In this document: positions 9,054 to 16,638 of the stretch, piece after piece
How positions within the stretch are numbered: the first letter of the stretch is position 1
Layout: each line of letters begins with the position of its first letter
Origin: Candidatus Ventrousia excrementavium
GTDB lineage: Bacteria > Bacillota > Clostridia > Oscillospirales > Butyricicoccaceae
Direction of reading: 5' to 3'
Length of the DNA: 64,000 nucleotides
Assembly (NCBI GenBank): GCA_018714845.1
Contig: DVMR01000035.1
Span: 19,295 to 83,294, forward strand
Notes under the pieces: generated by a model
Told to the model about the DNA's origin: nothing
Seen by the model: the letters and a program-made list of their open reading frames with translations, nothing else
Databases searched by the model: none
Translations under genes and position numbers: made by a program

Positions 9054-9083
9054 GCGGCAAATTTGTTTTTTAAAATTTGCCGC
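9054..9083 (-). promoter_or_regulatory. 5' UTR hairpin of the binding-protein mRNA
   Basis: The 11-bp perfect inverted repeat GCGGCAAATTT (9054-9064) / AAATTTGCCGC (9073-9083) lies between the promoter and the ribosome binding site. With a 5' UTR of about 80 bases, it would form just upstream of the Shine-Dalgarno sequence. It may be a stability element or an operator palindrome. Confidence 0.5.
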
Positions 9084-9112
9084 ATTTTTGATGGCCCGCA
9101 GAACCACTATAC

Positions 9113-9141
9113 ATTATGCCAAAAGGTTTATTTTTTGTAAA
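9113..9141 (-). promoter_or_regulatory. sigma-A-type promoter for the binding-protein gene
   Basis: On the minus strand, TTTACA (9141-9136), a 17-bp spacer and CATAAT (9118-9113) lie in an AT-rich gap. This gives the importer genes a start separate from the upstream ATPase. Confidence 0.6.
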
Positions 9142-9276
9142 TAGTTTTAAAATAACATTTGAATTTTCAATGAATTTGTTATTTTTTATCGTGTTTTTCA
9201 AAAGAACATCAAAGGAGTGTAAAATTATTATTTTCAAATTAAGTTTAATAAATATATTTTGATTGCCGGTCTGCTC

Positions 9277-10395
9277 TCAGTGGGCAATCGCCAGTCCGCT
9301 TTCGGAATCAAAAACGTGAATCTGGTCGACGGCAAGCTGCAGAGTGAGGGACTGTCCGACCTCGACGGGGGCGTAGGTGCGCGCGCGGGCTGTCAGCTCG
9401 GCGTCGCCGACAGACAGGTACAGCTTTTTTTCAGCGCCCAGAATGTCAATGGCGGTCACGCGAGCATCGGCCGGCGTCAGTGCCACATCGGGAATAGCCG
9501 TACCCTCGCACACGGGATAAAGGTCCTCGGCACGAATGCCGGCGACGACGGTTTTTTCCACATATCCGCGGTCTTTCAGGACGCTGCCCTTCCAGTCCGG
9601 CAGAGGAATGATACAGCCGCCCGTCTGCAGGGCGGGCGCGCCCTGGTGCAGCACACACTGCGCGCTGAACAGGTTCATGGATGCGCCGCCGACAAAGCGG
9701 GCGACAAACAGGTTCTGGGGCCGGCTGTAGATGTTCTGCGGCGTGTCGACCTGCTTGATTTCGCCGGCGTCCATGACAACGACGCGCGAGCCCAGCGTCA
9801 TGGCCTCGGTCTGGTCATGTGTGACGTAAAGCGTCGTGACGCCCAGGTCTTTTTGCAGCCGGGCGATTTCTGAGCGCAGCTCGTTGCGCATGGCAGTGTC
9901 CAGATTGCTCAGCGGCTCGTCCATCAAAAACACCCTGGGCTGACAGACGAGCGCACGGCCGATGGCGATACGCTGGCACTGGCCGCCCGAAAGACCTTTG
10001 GCCTTGTGCTTTAAAAGCTCGGTGATGCCCAGTGTCTGCGCCATGGCCGCCACTTTTTCGCGACGCTCTTTTTTGGGCATCCGCTGCATCTTCAGTGCGA
10101 ATTCCATATTTTCTTCAACCGTCAGATTGGGAAACAGCGCGTAGTTTTGAAATACCATGGCAATATTGCGCTTTTTGGGGTCAAGCTCGTTGACGACTTT
10201 GCCGTCGATTCTGAGCTCGCCGGAAGTAATCTCCTCCAGCCCCGCCACCATGCGCAGCACGGTGGACTTTCCGCAGCCTGAAGAGCCGACAATCACCACA
10301 AATTCGCCGTCCTCGATGTCAAGGTTGAAGTTTTTGACAGCCTCTGTGCCGGACATGAACACCTTGCTGATATGTGAAAACTGTATGCTGGCCAT
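9277..10395 (-). CDS. ABC transporter ATPase, MsmX/UgpC type (first copy)
   Basis: 372 residues. Walker A GSSGCGKST (37-45), Q-loop VFQNYALFP, signature LSGGQCQR (the usual Q or E-R-Q is Q-C-Q here), Walker B FLMDEP, D-loop SNLD and VTHDQ are present, with a C-terminal TOBE-like domain. It energises the carbohydrate-type importer whose binding protein and permeases follow. The ATG at 10395 is preceded by GGGAGGAG; the open frame upstream has no ribosome site. It is first in the minus-strand run, driven by a TTGACA/TATCAT promoter. The second MalK-type ATPase at 1679 is a more distant relative. Confidence 0.93.
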   Translation of the reverse strand: MASIQFSHISKVFMSGTEAVKNFNLDIEDGEFVVIVGSSGCGKSTVLRMVAGLEEITSGELRIDGKVVNELDPKKRNIAMVFQNYALFPNLTVEENMEFALKMQRMPKKERREKVAAMAQTLGITELLKHKAKGLSGGQCQRIAIGRALVCQPRVFLMDEPLSNLDTAMRNELRSEIARLQKDLGVTTLYVTHDQTEAMTLGSRVVVMDAGEIKQVDTPQNIYSRPQNLFVARFVGGASMNLFSAQCVLHQGAPALQTGGCIIPLPDWKGSVLKDRGYVEKTVVAGIRAEDLYPVCEGTAIPDVALTPADARVTAIDILGAEKKLYLSVGDAELTARARTYAPVEVGQSLTLQLAVDQIHVFDSESGLAIAH

Positions 10396-10517
10396 GCCAT
10401 CTCCTCCCGCCGATGACGCATTATCGAACTTTACGATAAATGGTTGTGAAAAAAGCATTTTTATCTATAAATAACGCGTAAAATAAGCAAAAAATAAGAT
10501 TTTTTGTCACTTTTTCA

Positions 10518-10546
10518 ATGATAATCTTTCTCGGCGCCTTTGTCAA
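10518..10546 (-). promoter_or_regulatory. strong sigma-A promoter of the importer operon
   Basis: On the minus strand, TTGACA (10546-10541), a 17-bp spacer and TATCAT (10523-10518) lie about 120 bp upstream of the ATPase start. Confidence 0.75.
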
Positions 10547-10568
10547 CCGCTTTTTCTTTATTTGGCGC

Positions 10569-10598
10569 TTGACAAGCCGGGGCTGCCGGAGATATGCT
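10569..10598 (+). promoter_or_regulatory. sigma-A promoter of the divergent MtaA-like gene
   Basis: TTGACA (10569-10574), an 18-bp spacer and TATGCT (10593-10598), 39 bp before the start codon. Its -35 box forms an inverted repeat (TTGTCAA / TTGACAA) with the -35 box of the divergent importer promoter, so one regulator could control both directions. Confidence 0.65.
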
Positions 10599-10637
10599 AA
10601 AAATCAACAGATTGCGCACAGTAGAGGAGAAGTTCAT

Positions 10638-11717
10638 ATGCAAAAGCTTATCGACGAGCTGTATCGGTTTGACCGGCGCCCGGTTTACGCGATTTACGGG
10701 GTGCCGAGCGATTTTGGCTTTGCCTGTATGGACAAGGTCAGCATTGCGGTAGACCTGGGATTTCGGTCGCGGCAGGCGGGAGTCGTTACGGCTGTTGCCG
10801 AGAACCCCTTTGCGTCGGTAAAAGAGGTCGAAGACTTTCCGTGGCATGTCTCGCTGGACGGCGCACAGGCACAGGCTGAGCTGGAAATGCTGCGGGGATG
10901 GCTGGCAAACAACATCGTGCACCAGGGCGGCGGATGCTTTGGACCTCTGACTGTAGCAGCTTGCATCGTCGGCGTTGAAGAATGTGTGCGCATGGTGCAC
11001 AAGCGTCCGGAAGTTCTGCACGCCGTGCTGCGCCGCGTCACCGACTTTATGCTTCTGCTGGCGCGCGAAGAGCAGCGACTGGGTGCTGATTCCTTTTGGA
11101 TTGCCGAGCCGGTGGCGTCGCTGTTGTCGCCGAGGTCCTGCTGTGTCTTCTGCACCCCGTACCTGAAAGAAATTTTTAACGCGCTGGACATTCCTGGTGT
11201 GCTGCACGTCTGCGGCAACACAGACCCGCATCTCGGCGCGCTACTCGAAACCGGGGCGCAGGCACTGAGCATTGACTGGTGCACCGACCTGGTCCGTTAT
11301 CTGGAAGCCGCGCCCGATGATGTTGTCATTATGGGCAACATCAACCCCATGCTGCTGTGGCAGGGCACGCAGGACGAAGTGCGGGCTCAGACCGAAGCCC
11401 TGATGCGGCAGACGCGCGATTATAAAAACTTTGTCCTGGCGACGGGGTGTCAGGTGCCGTCGGCGGCGCCGCGCGAAAATGTTGAGCTCATGCTCGACAT
11501 CGGCCGGTCTTTTCCCGTCTGGAGCAACGACCAGTACCGGCTGATTCATCAGCTGGCCAATTTGTACTGCCAAAGCGGCAGTACAGCCTTTGATGTGCTG
11601 TGTACACAAAAGGATGTTCCGGCAGAGCTGCGCTGCGCTGCAGAGAATATGGCGCGCCGGCGCCTCGAAAACGGCGTGGGAAAACGAGCCGATGCAAAAG
11701 CATCGTTATCGAACTGA
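10638..11717 (+). CDS. MtaA/uroporphyrinogen decarboxylase-family corrinoid-type methyltransferase
   Basis: 359 residues with the UROD-like TIM barrel. Key residues are HVCGN (His190, Cys192) and TGCQVP (Cys271), the His-x-Cys...Cys zinc site that binds the thiol acceptor in MtaA/MtbA/CmuA-type methyltransferases and is absent from true uroporphyrinogen decarboxylases. It should transfer a methyl group between a corrinoid protein and a thiol or cofactor. No corrinoid protein gene is visible nearby. The ATG at 10638 has AGGAGAA upstream. It is divergent from the importer operon and its paralogue begins at 227, so it may act on the imported substrate. Confidence 0.8.
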   Translation: MQKLIDELYRFDRRPVYAIYGVPSDFGFACMDKVSIAVDLGFRSRQAGVVTAVAENPFASVKEVEDFPWHVSLDGAQAQAELEMLRGWLANNIVHQGGGCFGPLTVAACIVGVEECVRMVHKRPEVLHAVLRRVTDFMLLLAREEQRLGADSFWIAEPVASLLSPRSCCVFCTPYLKEIFNALDIPGVLHVCGNTDPHLGALLETGAQALSIDWCTDLVRYLEAAPDDVVIMGNINPMLLWQGTQDEVRAQTEALMRQTRDYKNFVLATGCQVPSAAPRENVELMLDIGRSFPVWSNDQYRLIHQLANLYCQSGSTAFDVLCTQKDVPAELRCAAENMARRRLENGVGKRADAKASLSN

Positions 11718-11746
11718 ATGAAAGCGGAAGAAAAGGTAAATGGCAG

Positions 11747-11773
11747 GCTGGTCCCGGCAGGGACTGGCTTTTT
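11747..11773 (+). terminator. terminator after the MtaA-like gene
   Basis: The stem GCTGGTCCC / GGGACTGGC (11747-11755, 11760-11768; two G-T pairs) has loop GGCA and five T. Confidence 0.7.
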
Positions 11774-11798
11774 GCAGAAAGCTTTAGATACACAGAGA

Positions 11799-11827
11799 TT
11801 GACCTGCCTGGAAACATATGATAAAAT
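11799..11827 (+). promoter_or_regulatory. promoter of the WG/SLH protein gene
   Basis: TTGACC (11799-11804), a 17-bp spacer and TAAAAT (11822-11827), 33 bp before the start codon. Confidence 0.65.
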
Positions 11828-11860
11828 TATATAAAATTTAAAAAGAAAGAAGTGGGTGAA

Positions 11861-13792
11861 ATGAAAGCAAAACGTCTTTTCGCAGGCCTTTTGTCCGCAG
11901 TCATGCTGATGACCGTTCTGCCCGTCGGGGCGTCTGCGGCTGGGTATACACCGCCCGCGCTGCCCGATGTCTTTCAGGGGGATGGACTGTATGTCACGGT
12001 GACACCGTTTAAACCGCCGTTGGACGTCGACTTTGTGCTGGGAAGCAGCGCAGAAGGGTTTCATGGCGGCTGGATCGGGTTCACTACGGGAGAAGAAGAG
12101 CGTGATGAATACGGCTATCTGACAGGCAGCTACGCGGCAGTGCACTACGTAGACAGGAACGGCAATGTACTTGAAACCGATGCAGATATCATCGACAAAG
12201 CCATAGATGGCAACACCGTCAGCGATGCTTTACAGTTTTATGACGGCATGTGCGCGTTCGTTGACCATGAAACAGAGCTTATCGGTTATCTGGATGAGGA
12301 CGGCAATGTAGCTATTGAGCCTCAATTTTATATGGTCTATGCCTTCAGCGATGGTCTGGCGGCTGTAAATGATGGAGGATACGACTGGTACTATATTGAC
12401 AAGAGCGGCAACAAGGTGCTTGGGCCATACAATAGCGACCAAGTAAGCTTTTTCAGTGAGGGGCTTGCGCCGTGGAGCGGGCATCTGGATAACGGCGATT
12501 ACTTTGTCGGCTACATTGACAAGAACGGCGACGCAGCCGTCATCCTGTATCAGGGCGACGGAGAAGACTGCAACCTGGAGCTGCTGGGTGGAAGCTATAC
12601 ACCCGACAGTTCTCTTGGCAGTTACTTTTCCGAAGGTTATGCCATCGTCAAGGAAGAACGCGACGGGAGCCGGTATCCTGTATATCTTATTATTGACACC
12701 GAGGGCAATGAGATCGGGCGTGTTGACCCCGGCGCACCTATGACAGCGGTTCCCTACAGCGTTGTGCATGACGGACTGATTATCACGGGCTTTACCAACA
12801 CGGAAGGCGGAAGCGGCGGCGGTGTCGGCGCTGTCGATGTCCACGGCAATATTGTCGTAGAGCCGGGAAAAGTGGGATCCGGTAATCCATATTACAACAG
12901 CGGGCTTGTCCGAGGCACAGCGGAATCCGGGCTTTTTATCGACAAGAAGGGCAATACGGTCGTTCCGTACAGTTTTTCCGAAGTAGTGGGAGTGGACGCA
13001 GTAACGCTCCAAAAAGAAGCTCAAAAAGCCTATAATGCGCCGGGTGCTGTTTTAGAGTTTAGTATGGATGCAACCAACTTCAATGACGGCTTGTCGCTGC
13101 TTACAGTTACATTGAGGTCTAACGGCATGTCGGTGGTGGACAAATGGTATTATGTACTCGAATCCCATGAAGGTACATACACCGGCCCCGGAAAGGTCTA
13201 CAATGCCGCGACCGGGCAGATTACGGGCGGCGGAAGCACCTCGACCGATCCTGAGACGCCGACTGAGCCGACAGGCGGCACCCCGTCGAGCTGGGCAGTG
13301 GAAAACGTCAATACTGCTGTCGAGGCGGGCATTGTGCCCGACACCTTGCAGTCAGCGTATACGCAGGCCACCACGCGCGCTGAGTTCTGCGCACTGGCCG
13401 TTGAGCTGTATGAGACCGTCATGGGCACGGAAATCACCGAACGCGCCACTTTCAGCGACACGACAGACGTCAACGTCGAAAAGATGGCCGGTCTGGGGGT
13501 TGTCAACGGTGTAGGCGACGGCAAATTTGACCCGAGTGCATCGCTGACCCGTGAGGAAGCGGCAACCATGCTGTCCCGCCTGGCCAATGTGATGGAAAAG
13601 CCGTTGACCACCGGCACGGCCAGCTTTGCTGACAACGCATCCATTTCCAGCTGGGCTTCTGAGGCCGTGGGACAGGTGCAGGCTTCGGGCATCATGAACG
13701 GCATTGAGGGCAATCAGTTCGCACCCTCTGACCCGTACACCCGCGAGCAGAGCATCGTTACCATGCTTCGGCTATATGACTTTGTGAAATAA
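11861..13792 (+). CDS. secreted WG-repeat protein with three C-terminal SLH domains
   Basis: 643 residues. The signal peptide ends near ASAAG (about residue 27). Residues about 60-430 hold WG-type (KWG) repeats, recognisable as Y-I-D-x-x-G-N or F-S-E/D-G-L/Y-A units, for example FSDGLAAV, YYIDKSGN, FSEGLAPW and LFIDKKGN. A Thr/Pro/Gly linker (about 458-474) leads into three S-layer homology domains (about 476-643; GDGKFDPSASLTREEAATML is the clearest). SLH domains anchor proteins non-covalently to wall polysaccharide, so this is a surface protein. The ligand of the WG part is unknown. The ATG at 11861 is preferred to a GTG three codons earlier. It is a single gene with its own promoter and terminator. 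Confidence 0.88.
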   Translation: MKAKRLFAGLLSAVMLMTVLPVGASAAGYTPPALPDVFQGDGLYVTVTPFKPPLDVDFVLGSSAEGFHGGWIGFTTGEEERDEYGYLTGSYAAVHYVDRNGNVLETDADIIDKAIDGNTVSDALQFYDGMCAFVDHETELIGYLDEDGNVAIEPQFYMVYAFSDGLAAVNDGGYDWYYIDKSGNKVLGPYNSDQVSFFSEGLAPWSGHLDNGDYFVGYIDKNGDAAVILYQGDGEDCNLELLGGSYTPDSSLGSYFSEGYAIVKEERDGSRYPVYLIIDTEGNEIGRVDPGAPMTAVPYSVVHDGLIITGFTNTEGGSGGGVGAVDVHGNIVVEPGKVGSGNPYYNSGLVRGTAESGLFIDKKGNTVVPYSFSEVVGVDAVTLQKEAQKAYNAPGAVLEFSMDATNFNDGLSLLTVTLRSNGMSVVDKWYYVLESHEGTYTGPGKVYNAATGQITGGGSTSTDPETPTEPTGGTPSSWAVENVNTAVEAGIVPDTLQSAYTQATTRAEFCALAVELYETVMGTEITERATFSDTTDVNVEKMAGLGVVNGVGDGKFDPSASLTREEAATMLSRLANVMEKPLTTGTASFADNASISSWASEAVGQVQASGIMNGIEGNQFAPSDPYTREQSIVTMLRLYDFVK

Positions 13793-13805
13793 CCAGGAAA
13801 AGAGA

Positions 13806-13840
13806 AGCTCCGGACGGCTAAGCCGTCCGGAGCTTTTTCT
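13806..13840 (+). terminator. rho-independent terminator after the SLH gene
   Basis: The 14-base arms AGCTCCGGACGGCT / AGCCGTCCGGAGCT (13806-13819, 13821-13834) are followed by TTTTT and a further T-rich tract. The tip of the stem must open to form the loop. Confidence 0.9.
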
Positions 13841-13903
13841 TTTGGATGACAGTACACGGATATCTTTCCTGCACCGGAGCAAACCACAAGGCCCGGCGGC
13901 ATG

Positions 13904-14341
13904 CCCCACAAAATCTGCGGATTTTGTGGGGGCCCCGATTATTTCATACTCGCTCGGCGGAATGAATCCGCCGGCTCGATACGCGCGACCCCGCGCGTCC
14001 CGGCGAAGCCGGGGCCCTGCGTCATCCTCGCGAAGCGAGATTGACGCCCCAAGCACAGGCCTTTAGCAGGGAAGGGAGTCAACGGTACAGTCGCCGCGCG
14101 CGTCGCGACGCCGCGACAGGCCGGCACGCGCCGGCTGGCGATTGGCTCCGCCGGTCTCCGAAATCGGTTTCATCAATTTGGGCGGCGCGCGGAGCGCAAG
14201 CGCGGCAACGGTTACATAAAGGGCATTTTTTGGTTCTTTTTGTCGCCAAACAAAAAGAACAGCCAGAGACGGGCTGACTTCCGGCACTGCGCTGGCATAG
14301 ACAGCAGCTGCCCATGTCCGGTCATTGCACCAGTGGGTGCA
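13904..14341. repeat. non-coding array of perfect stem-loops
   Basis: The gap 13793-14500 has no credible gene. After the terminator it carries closely packed inverted repeats. The best are 12 bp at 13904-13931 (CCCCACAAAATC / GATTTTGTGGGG), 7 bp at 13955-13973, 7 bp at 13981-13998 and 6 bp at 13999-14013. A compound stem at 14019-14047 has outer GCGTCA / TGACGC and inner CTCGC-GAA-GCGAG. Further ones are GCCGGC-ACGC-GCCGGC at 14120-14135, 11 bp at 14233-14260 (GTTCTTTTTGT / ACAAAAAGAAC) and 6 bp at 14326-14341. Three loops are GAA or a related tetraloop. It looks like an interspersed repeat element or a structured RNA; the sequence alone cannot decide. Confidence 0.6.
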
Positions 14342-14415
14342 GGATCGGCCGAGCTTTTGGGTGTTCGCGACAAAAAGTATTCATACACCCCGGCAGGTAC
14401 CGATTTTACATACCC

Positions 14416-14444
14416 TTGACAAACAGCCAGAAGCGGCCTATAAT
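14416..14444 (+). promoter_or_regulatory. consensus sigma-A promoter of the MarR-ABC operon
   Basis: TTGACA (14416-14421), a 17-bp spacer and TATAAT (14439-14444): a perfect consensus, so a repressor is expected. Confidence 0.9.
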
Positions 14445-14450
14445 AAAATC

Positions 14451-14478
14451 GTTGCGCACGCAACATTGCGCGCGCAAC
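14451..14478. promoter_or_regulatory. tandem palindromic operator, probably for MarR
   Basis: Two adjacent 14-bp palindromes lie directly downstream of the -10 box: GTTGCG-CA-CGCAAC (14451-14464) and ATTGCG-CG-CGCAAC (14465-14478). They cover the expected transcription start and end 22 bp before the MarR gene. The position and symmetry fit autorepression by the MarR protein encoded next. Confidence 0.75.
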
Positions 14479-14500
14479 AAAAAGAAGAGGGAGTGTTGAA

Positions 14501-14932
14501 ATGGCTGAAACGAGAGGTAACCTGATGCACAATATCGGGCTCATTTCGCGCTGCGCGACGCTGTACCGTGACGCGCGGCTTGAGCATTTGGGCATCAGCG
14601 GCTACCAGGCTTCGTATGTTACGCAAATATGCCGCTGTCCCGGCATTTCACAGGATCAGCTGGCGCAGAAGCTGCATGTCAACCGCAGCAGTGTGACACG
14701 ACAGCTGGCCATGCTGGAAGAGAATGGCTTTATTACCCGCTGCCGCAGTGACAGCGACCGCCGCCTGATGCAGGTATATCCAACCGAAAAAATGAAGCAG
14801 GCCCTGCCTGTTGTCCGCGAATGTTTTCACTCGTGGCGCGACAGCCTGACCGAGGGGCTGAGCGAGGAGGAAATCAGCACGCTTGAGCGTCTGCTCACTC
14901 GTCTGGCCGAACGGGCGGAGGGGCTGCAATGA
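14501..14932 (+). CDS. MarR family transcriptional repressor
   Basis: 143 residues with a winged helix-turn-helix: recognition helix around LAQKLHVNRSSVTRQLAMLEE, wing around SDSDRRLMQVYPT. It most likely represses its own operon through the tandem palindromes at 14451-14478 and is released by an exporter substrate. The ATG at 14501 has GAGGGAG upstream. The stop overlaps the next start (ATGA), coupling it to the ABC exporter pair. Confidence 0.93.
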   Translation: MAETRGNLMHNIGLISRCATLYRDARLEHLGISGYQASYVTQICRCPGISQDQLAQKLHVNRSSVTRQLAMLEENGFITRCRSDSDRRLMQVYPTEKMKQALPVVRECFHSWRDSLTEGLSEEEISTLERLLTRLAERAEGLQ

Positions 14933-16638
14933 AAATGATATTCAGGGTCTACCTGCGCCCCGAAATGGGCAGAATCATCTTTCAGGTCTTCATCAAGCTG
15001 AGCGGTACGCTCATCGAGCTTTTGCTGCCGTGGATGCTGTCAGTCGTGCTTGATGACCTGGTCCCCCAGGGTGATATGGGCCTGATTTTGTGGTGGGGTG
15101 TTTTGATGGTCATCTGTGCCCTGCTGGCATGGTGGGGCAATGCTTCGGCCAACCGCATGTCGACGCGCATATCGCGCGACATCACCCGCAGGCTGCGCCA
15201 CGACCTGTTTGCCCGCACGGCTTACCTGTCGAGTGCGCAAGAAGACGCATTTACCACGCCATCGCTCATCTCGCGGCTGAGCAGCGACACCTATAATATG
15301 CACCAGATGGTCGACCGAATGATGCGCCTGGGCGTGCGCGCGCCTATTCTGCTGATTGGCGGAATTTCGGTCACGCTGCTTTTGGACCCGGTGCTGACGC
15401 TTGTGCTGGCGGCGACGCTGCCGCTTTTAGGCATTGTCGTGTGGCAGGTGTCGAGCCGCGGTATCAAAATGTACACAAAAACGCAGGAAGCACTCGACCG
15501 GATGATTCGCCGCGCGCAGGAGAGCATGGCCGGCATTCGCGTCATTCAGGCGCTGAGCAAGTCGGACTTTGAGCGCGGCAGGTACGACGAGGCGAACCGC
15601 GAGGTCGTGCGGCGTGAACGCCGCGCCGCCATGTTGATGAACGTCACAAGCCCGGTCATGAACCTTCTGCTCAACACCGGCCTCACCTGCGTCATCATTG
15701 TGGGTGCGTACCGTGTCAACGCCGGGCTGACAGGCCCGGGTACCATCATCGCTTTCATGAACTACTTTACAATTATTCTGAACGCGCTCATGATGGTGTC
15801 GCGCCTGTTTGTCATGTATTCCAAGGGCGTCGCCAGCGGCAAGCGCATCGCCGAGGTGCTGGAAAGCGAGAGGCAGATGCTGCCGCAAAGTATTCCTGAA
15901 GAAAAGACGGAAAACTGCATCGAGTTTGACCACGTTTCGTTTTCGTACAGCAAGGTGCGCAATAACCTGACAGACATCCATTTTACACTCAAAAAAGGTG
16001 AGACGCTGGGCATTATCGGGCCGACAGGCAGCGGAAAGAGCACTATTTTAAACCTGCTGCTGCGGTTTTACGACCCGGACAAGGGCAGCATCCGCATCGA
16101 TGGGCGCGATGTGCGAAGTATTCCGCACAAGGAGCTGCATACCATGTTCGGCGTGGTGTTCCAGAACGATTTTCTGTATGCAGGAACGATTGAAGAAAAT
16201 ATCGACTTTGGCCGCGGTTTGTCTCACGAGAGCATTGAAAAGGCCGCGCACACCGCGCAGGCCGAGTTTATCGCCGAGCGCGAGGGCGGATTCGAGGCCG
16301 AGCTGGTGCCTAAGGGCGCCAATTTGAGCGGCGGTCAGAAACAGCGTATGCTGCTGTCGCGCGCCATGGCGGGCAACCCGTACATCCTGCTGCTCGACGA
16401 TAGCTCAAGCGCGCTGGACTACAAGACTGACGCCGCGCTGCGCCGTGCGCTGGCGCGCAATTTCGCCGAAACAACCAAGATTATCATTGCGCAGCGTGTC
16501 AGCTCCATCCGCACAGCGGATAAGATTCTGGTACTGGAGGACGGCAAAGAGGCCGGCTACGGCACGCACGAAGAACTGATGCGCAGCTGCCCGAGCTATC
16601 GCGAAATTGCGGACGCACAGATGGGAGAGGTGAGCTGA
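14929..16638 (+). CDS. ABC exporter half-transporter (TMD-NBD), subunit 1
   Basis: 569 residues. Six membrane helices fill about 1-310, followed by an ATPase domain with Walker A GPTGSGKST (from about 364), Q-loop VVFQNDFL, signature LSGGQKQR and Walker B ILLLDD. The usual catalytic Glu after Walker B is Asp (LLDDSSSALD), a degenerate site typical of one half of heterodimeric exporters such as BmrC/BmrD. It pairs with the next gene, overlapping it by one base (TGATG). The MarR gene upstream suggests drug or bile-type stress export. Confidence 0.92.
   Translation: MKMIFRVYLRPEMGRIIFQVFIKLSGTLIELLLPWMLSVVLDDLVPQGDMGLILWWGVLMVICALLAWWGNASANRMSTRISRDITRRLRHDLFARTAYLSSAQEDAFTTPSLISRLSSDTYNMHQMVDRMMRLGVRAPILLIGGISVTLLLDPVLTLVLAATLPLLGIVVWQVSSRGIKMYTKTQEALDRMIRRAQESMAGIRVIQALSKSDFERGRYDEANREVVRRERRAAMLMNVTSPVMNLLLNTGLTCVIIVGAYRVNAGLTGPGTIIAFMNYFTIILNALMMVSRLFVMYSKGVASGKRIAEVLESERQMLPQSIPEEKTENCIEFDHVSFSYSKVRNNLTDIHFTLKKGETLGIIGPTGSGKSTILNLLLRFYDPDKGSIRIDGRDVRSIPHKELHTMFGVVFQNDFLYAGTIEENIDFGRGLSHESIEKAAHTAQAEFIAEREGGFEAELVPKGANLSGGQKQRMLLSRAMAGNPYILLLDDSSSALDYKTDAALRRALARNFAETTKIIIAQRVSSIRTADKILVLEDGKEAGYGTHEELMRSCPSYREIADAQMGEVS

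Noticed and set aside
13772..14287. Several 60-95-codon frames over the stem-loop array
   Set aside because: They arise from GC-rich palindromes, lack ribosome sites and have no protein-like composition.
13904..14341. CRISPR array
   Set aside because: The inverted repeats differ from each other and are not evenly spaced; there are no cas genes.
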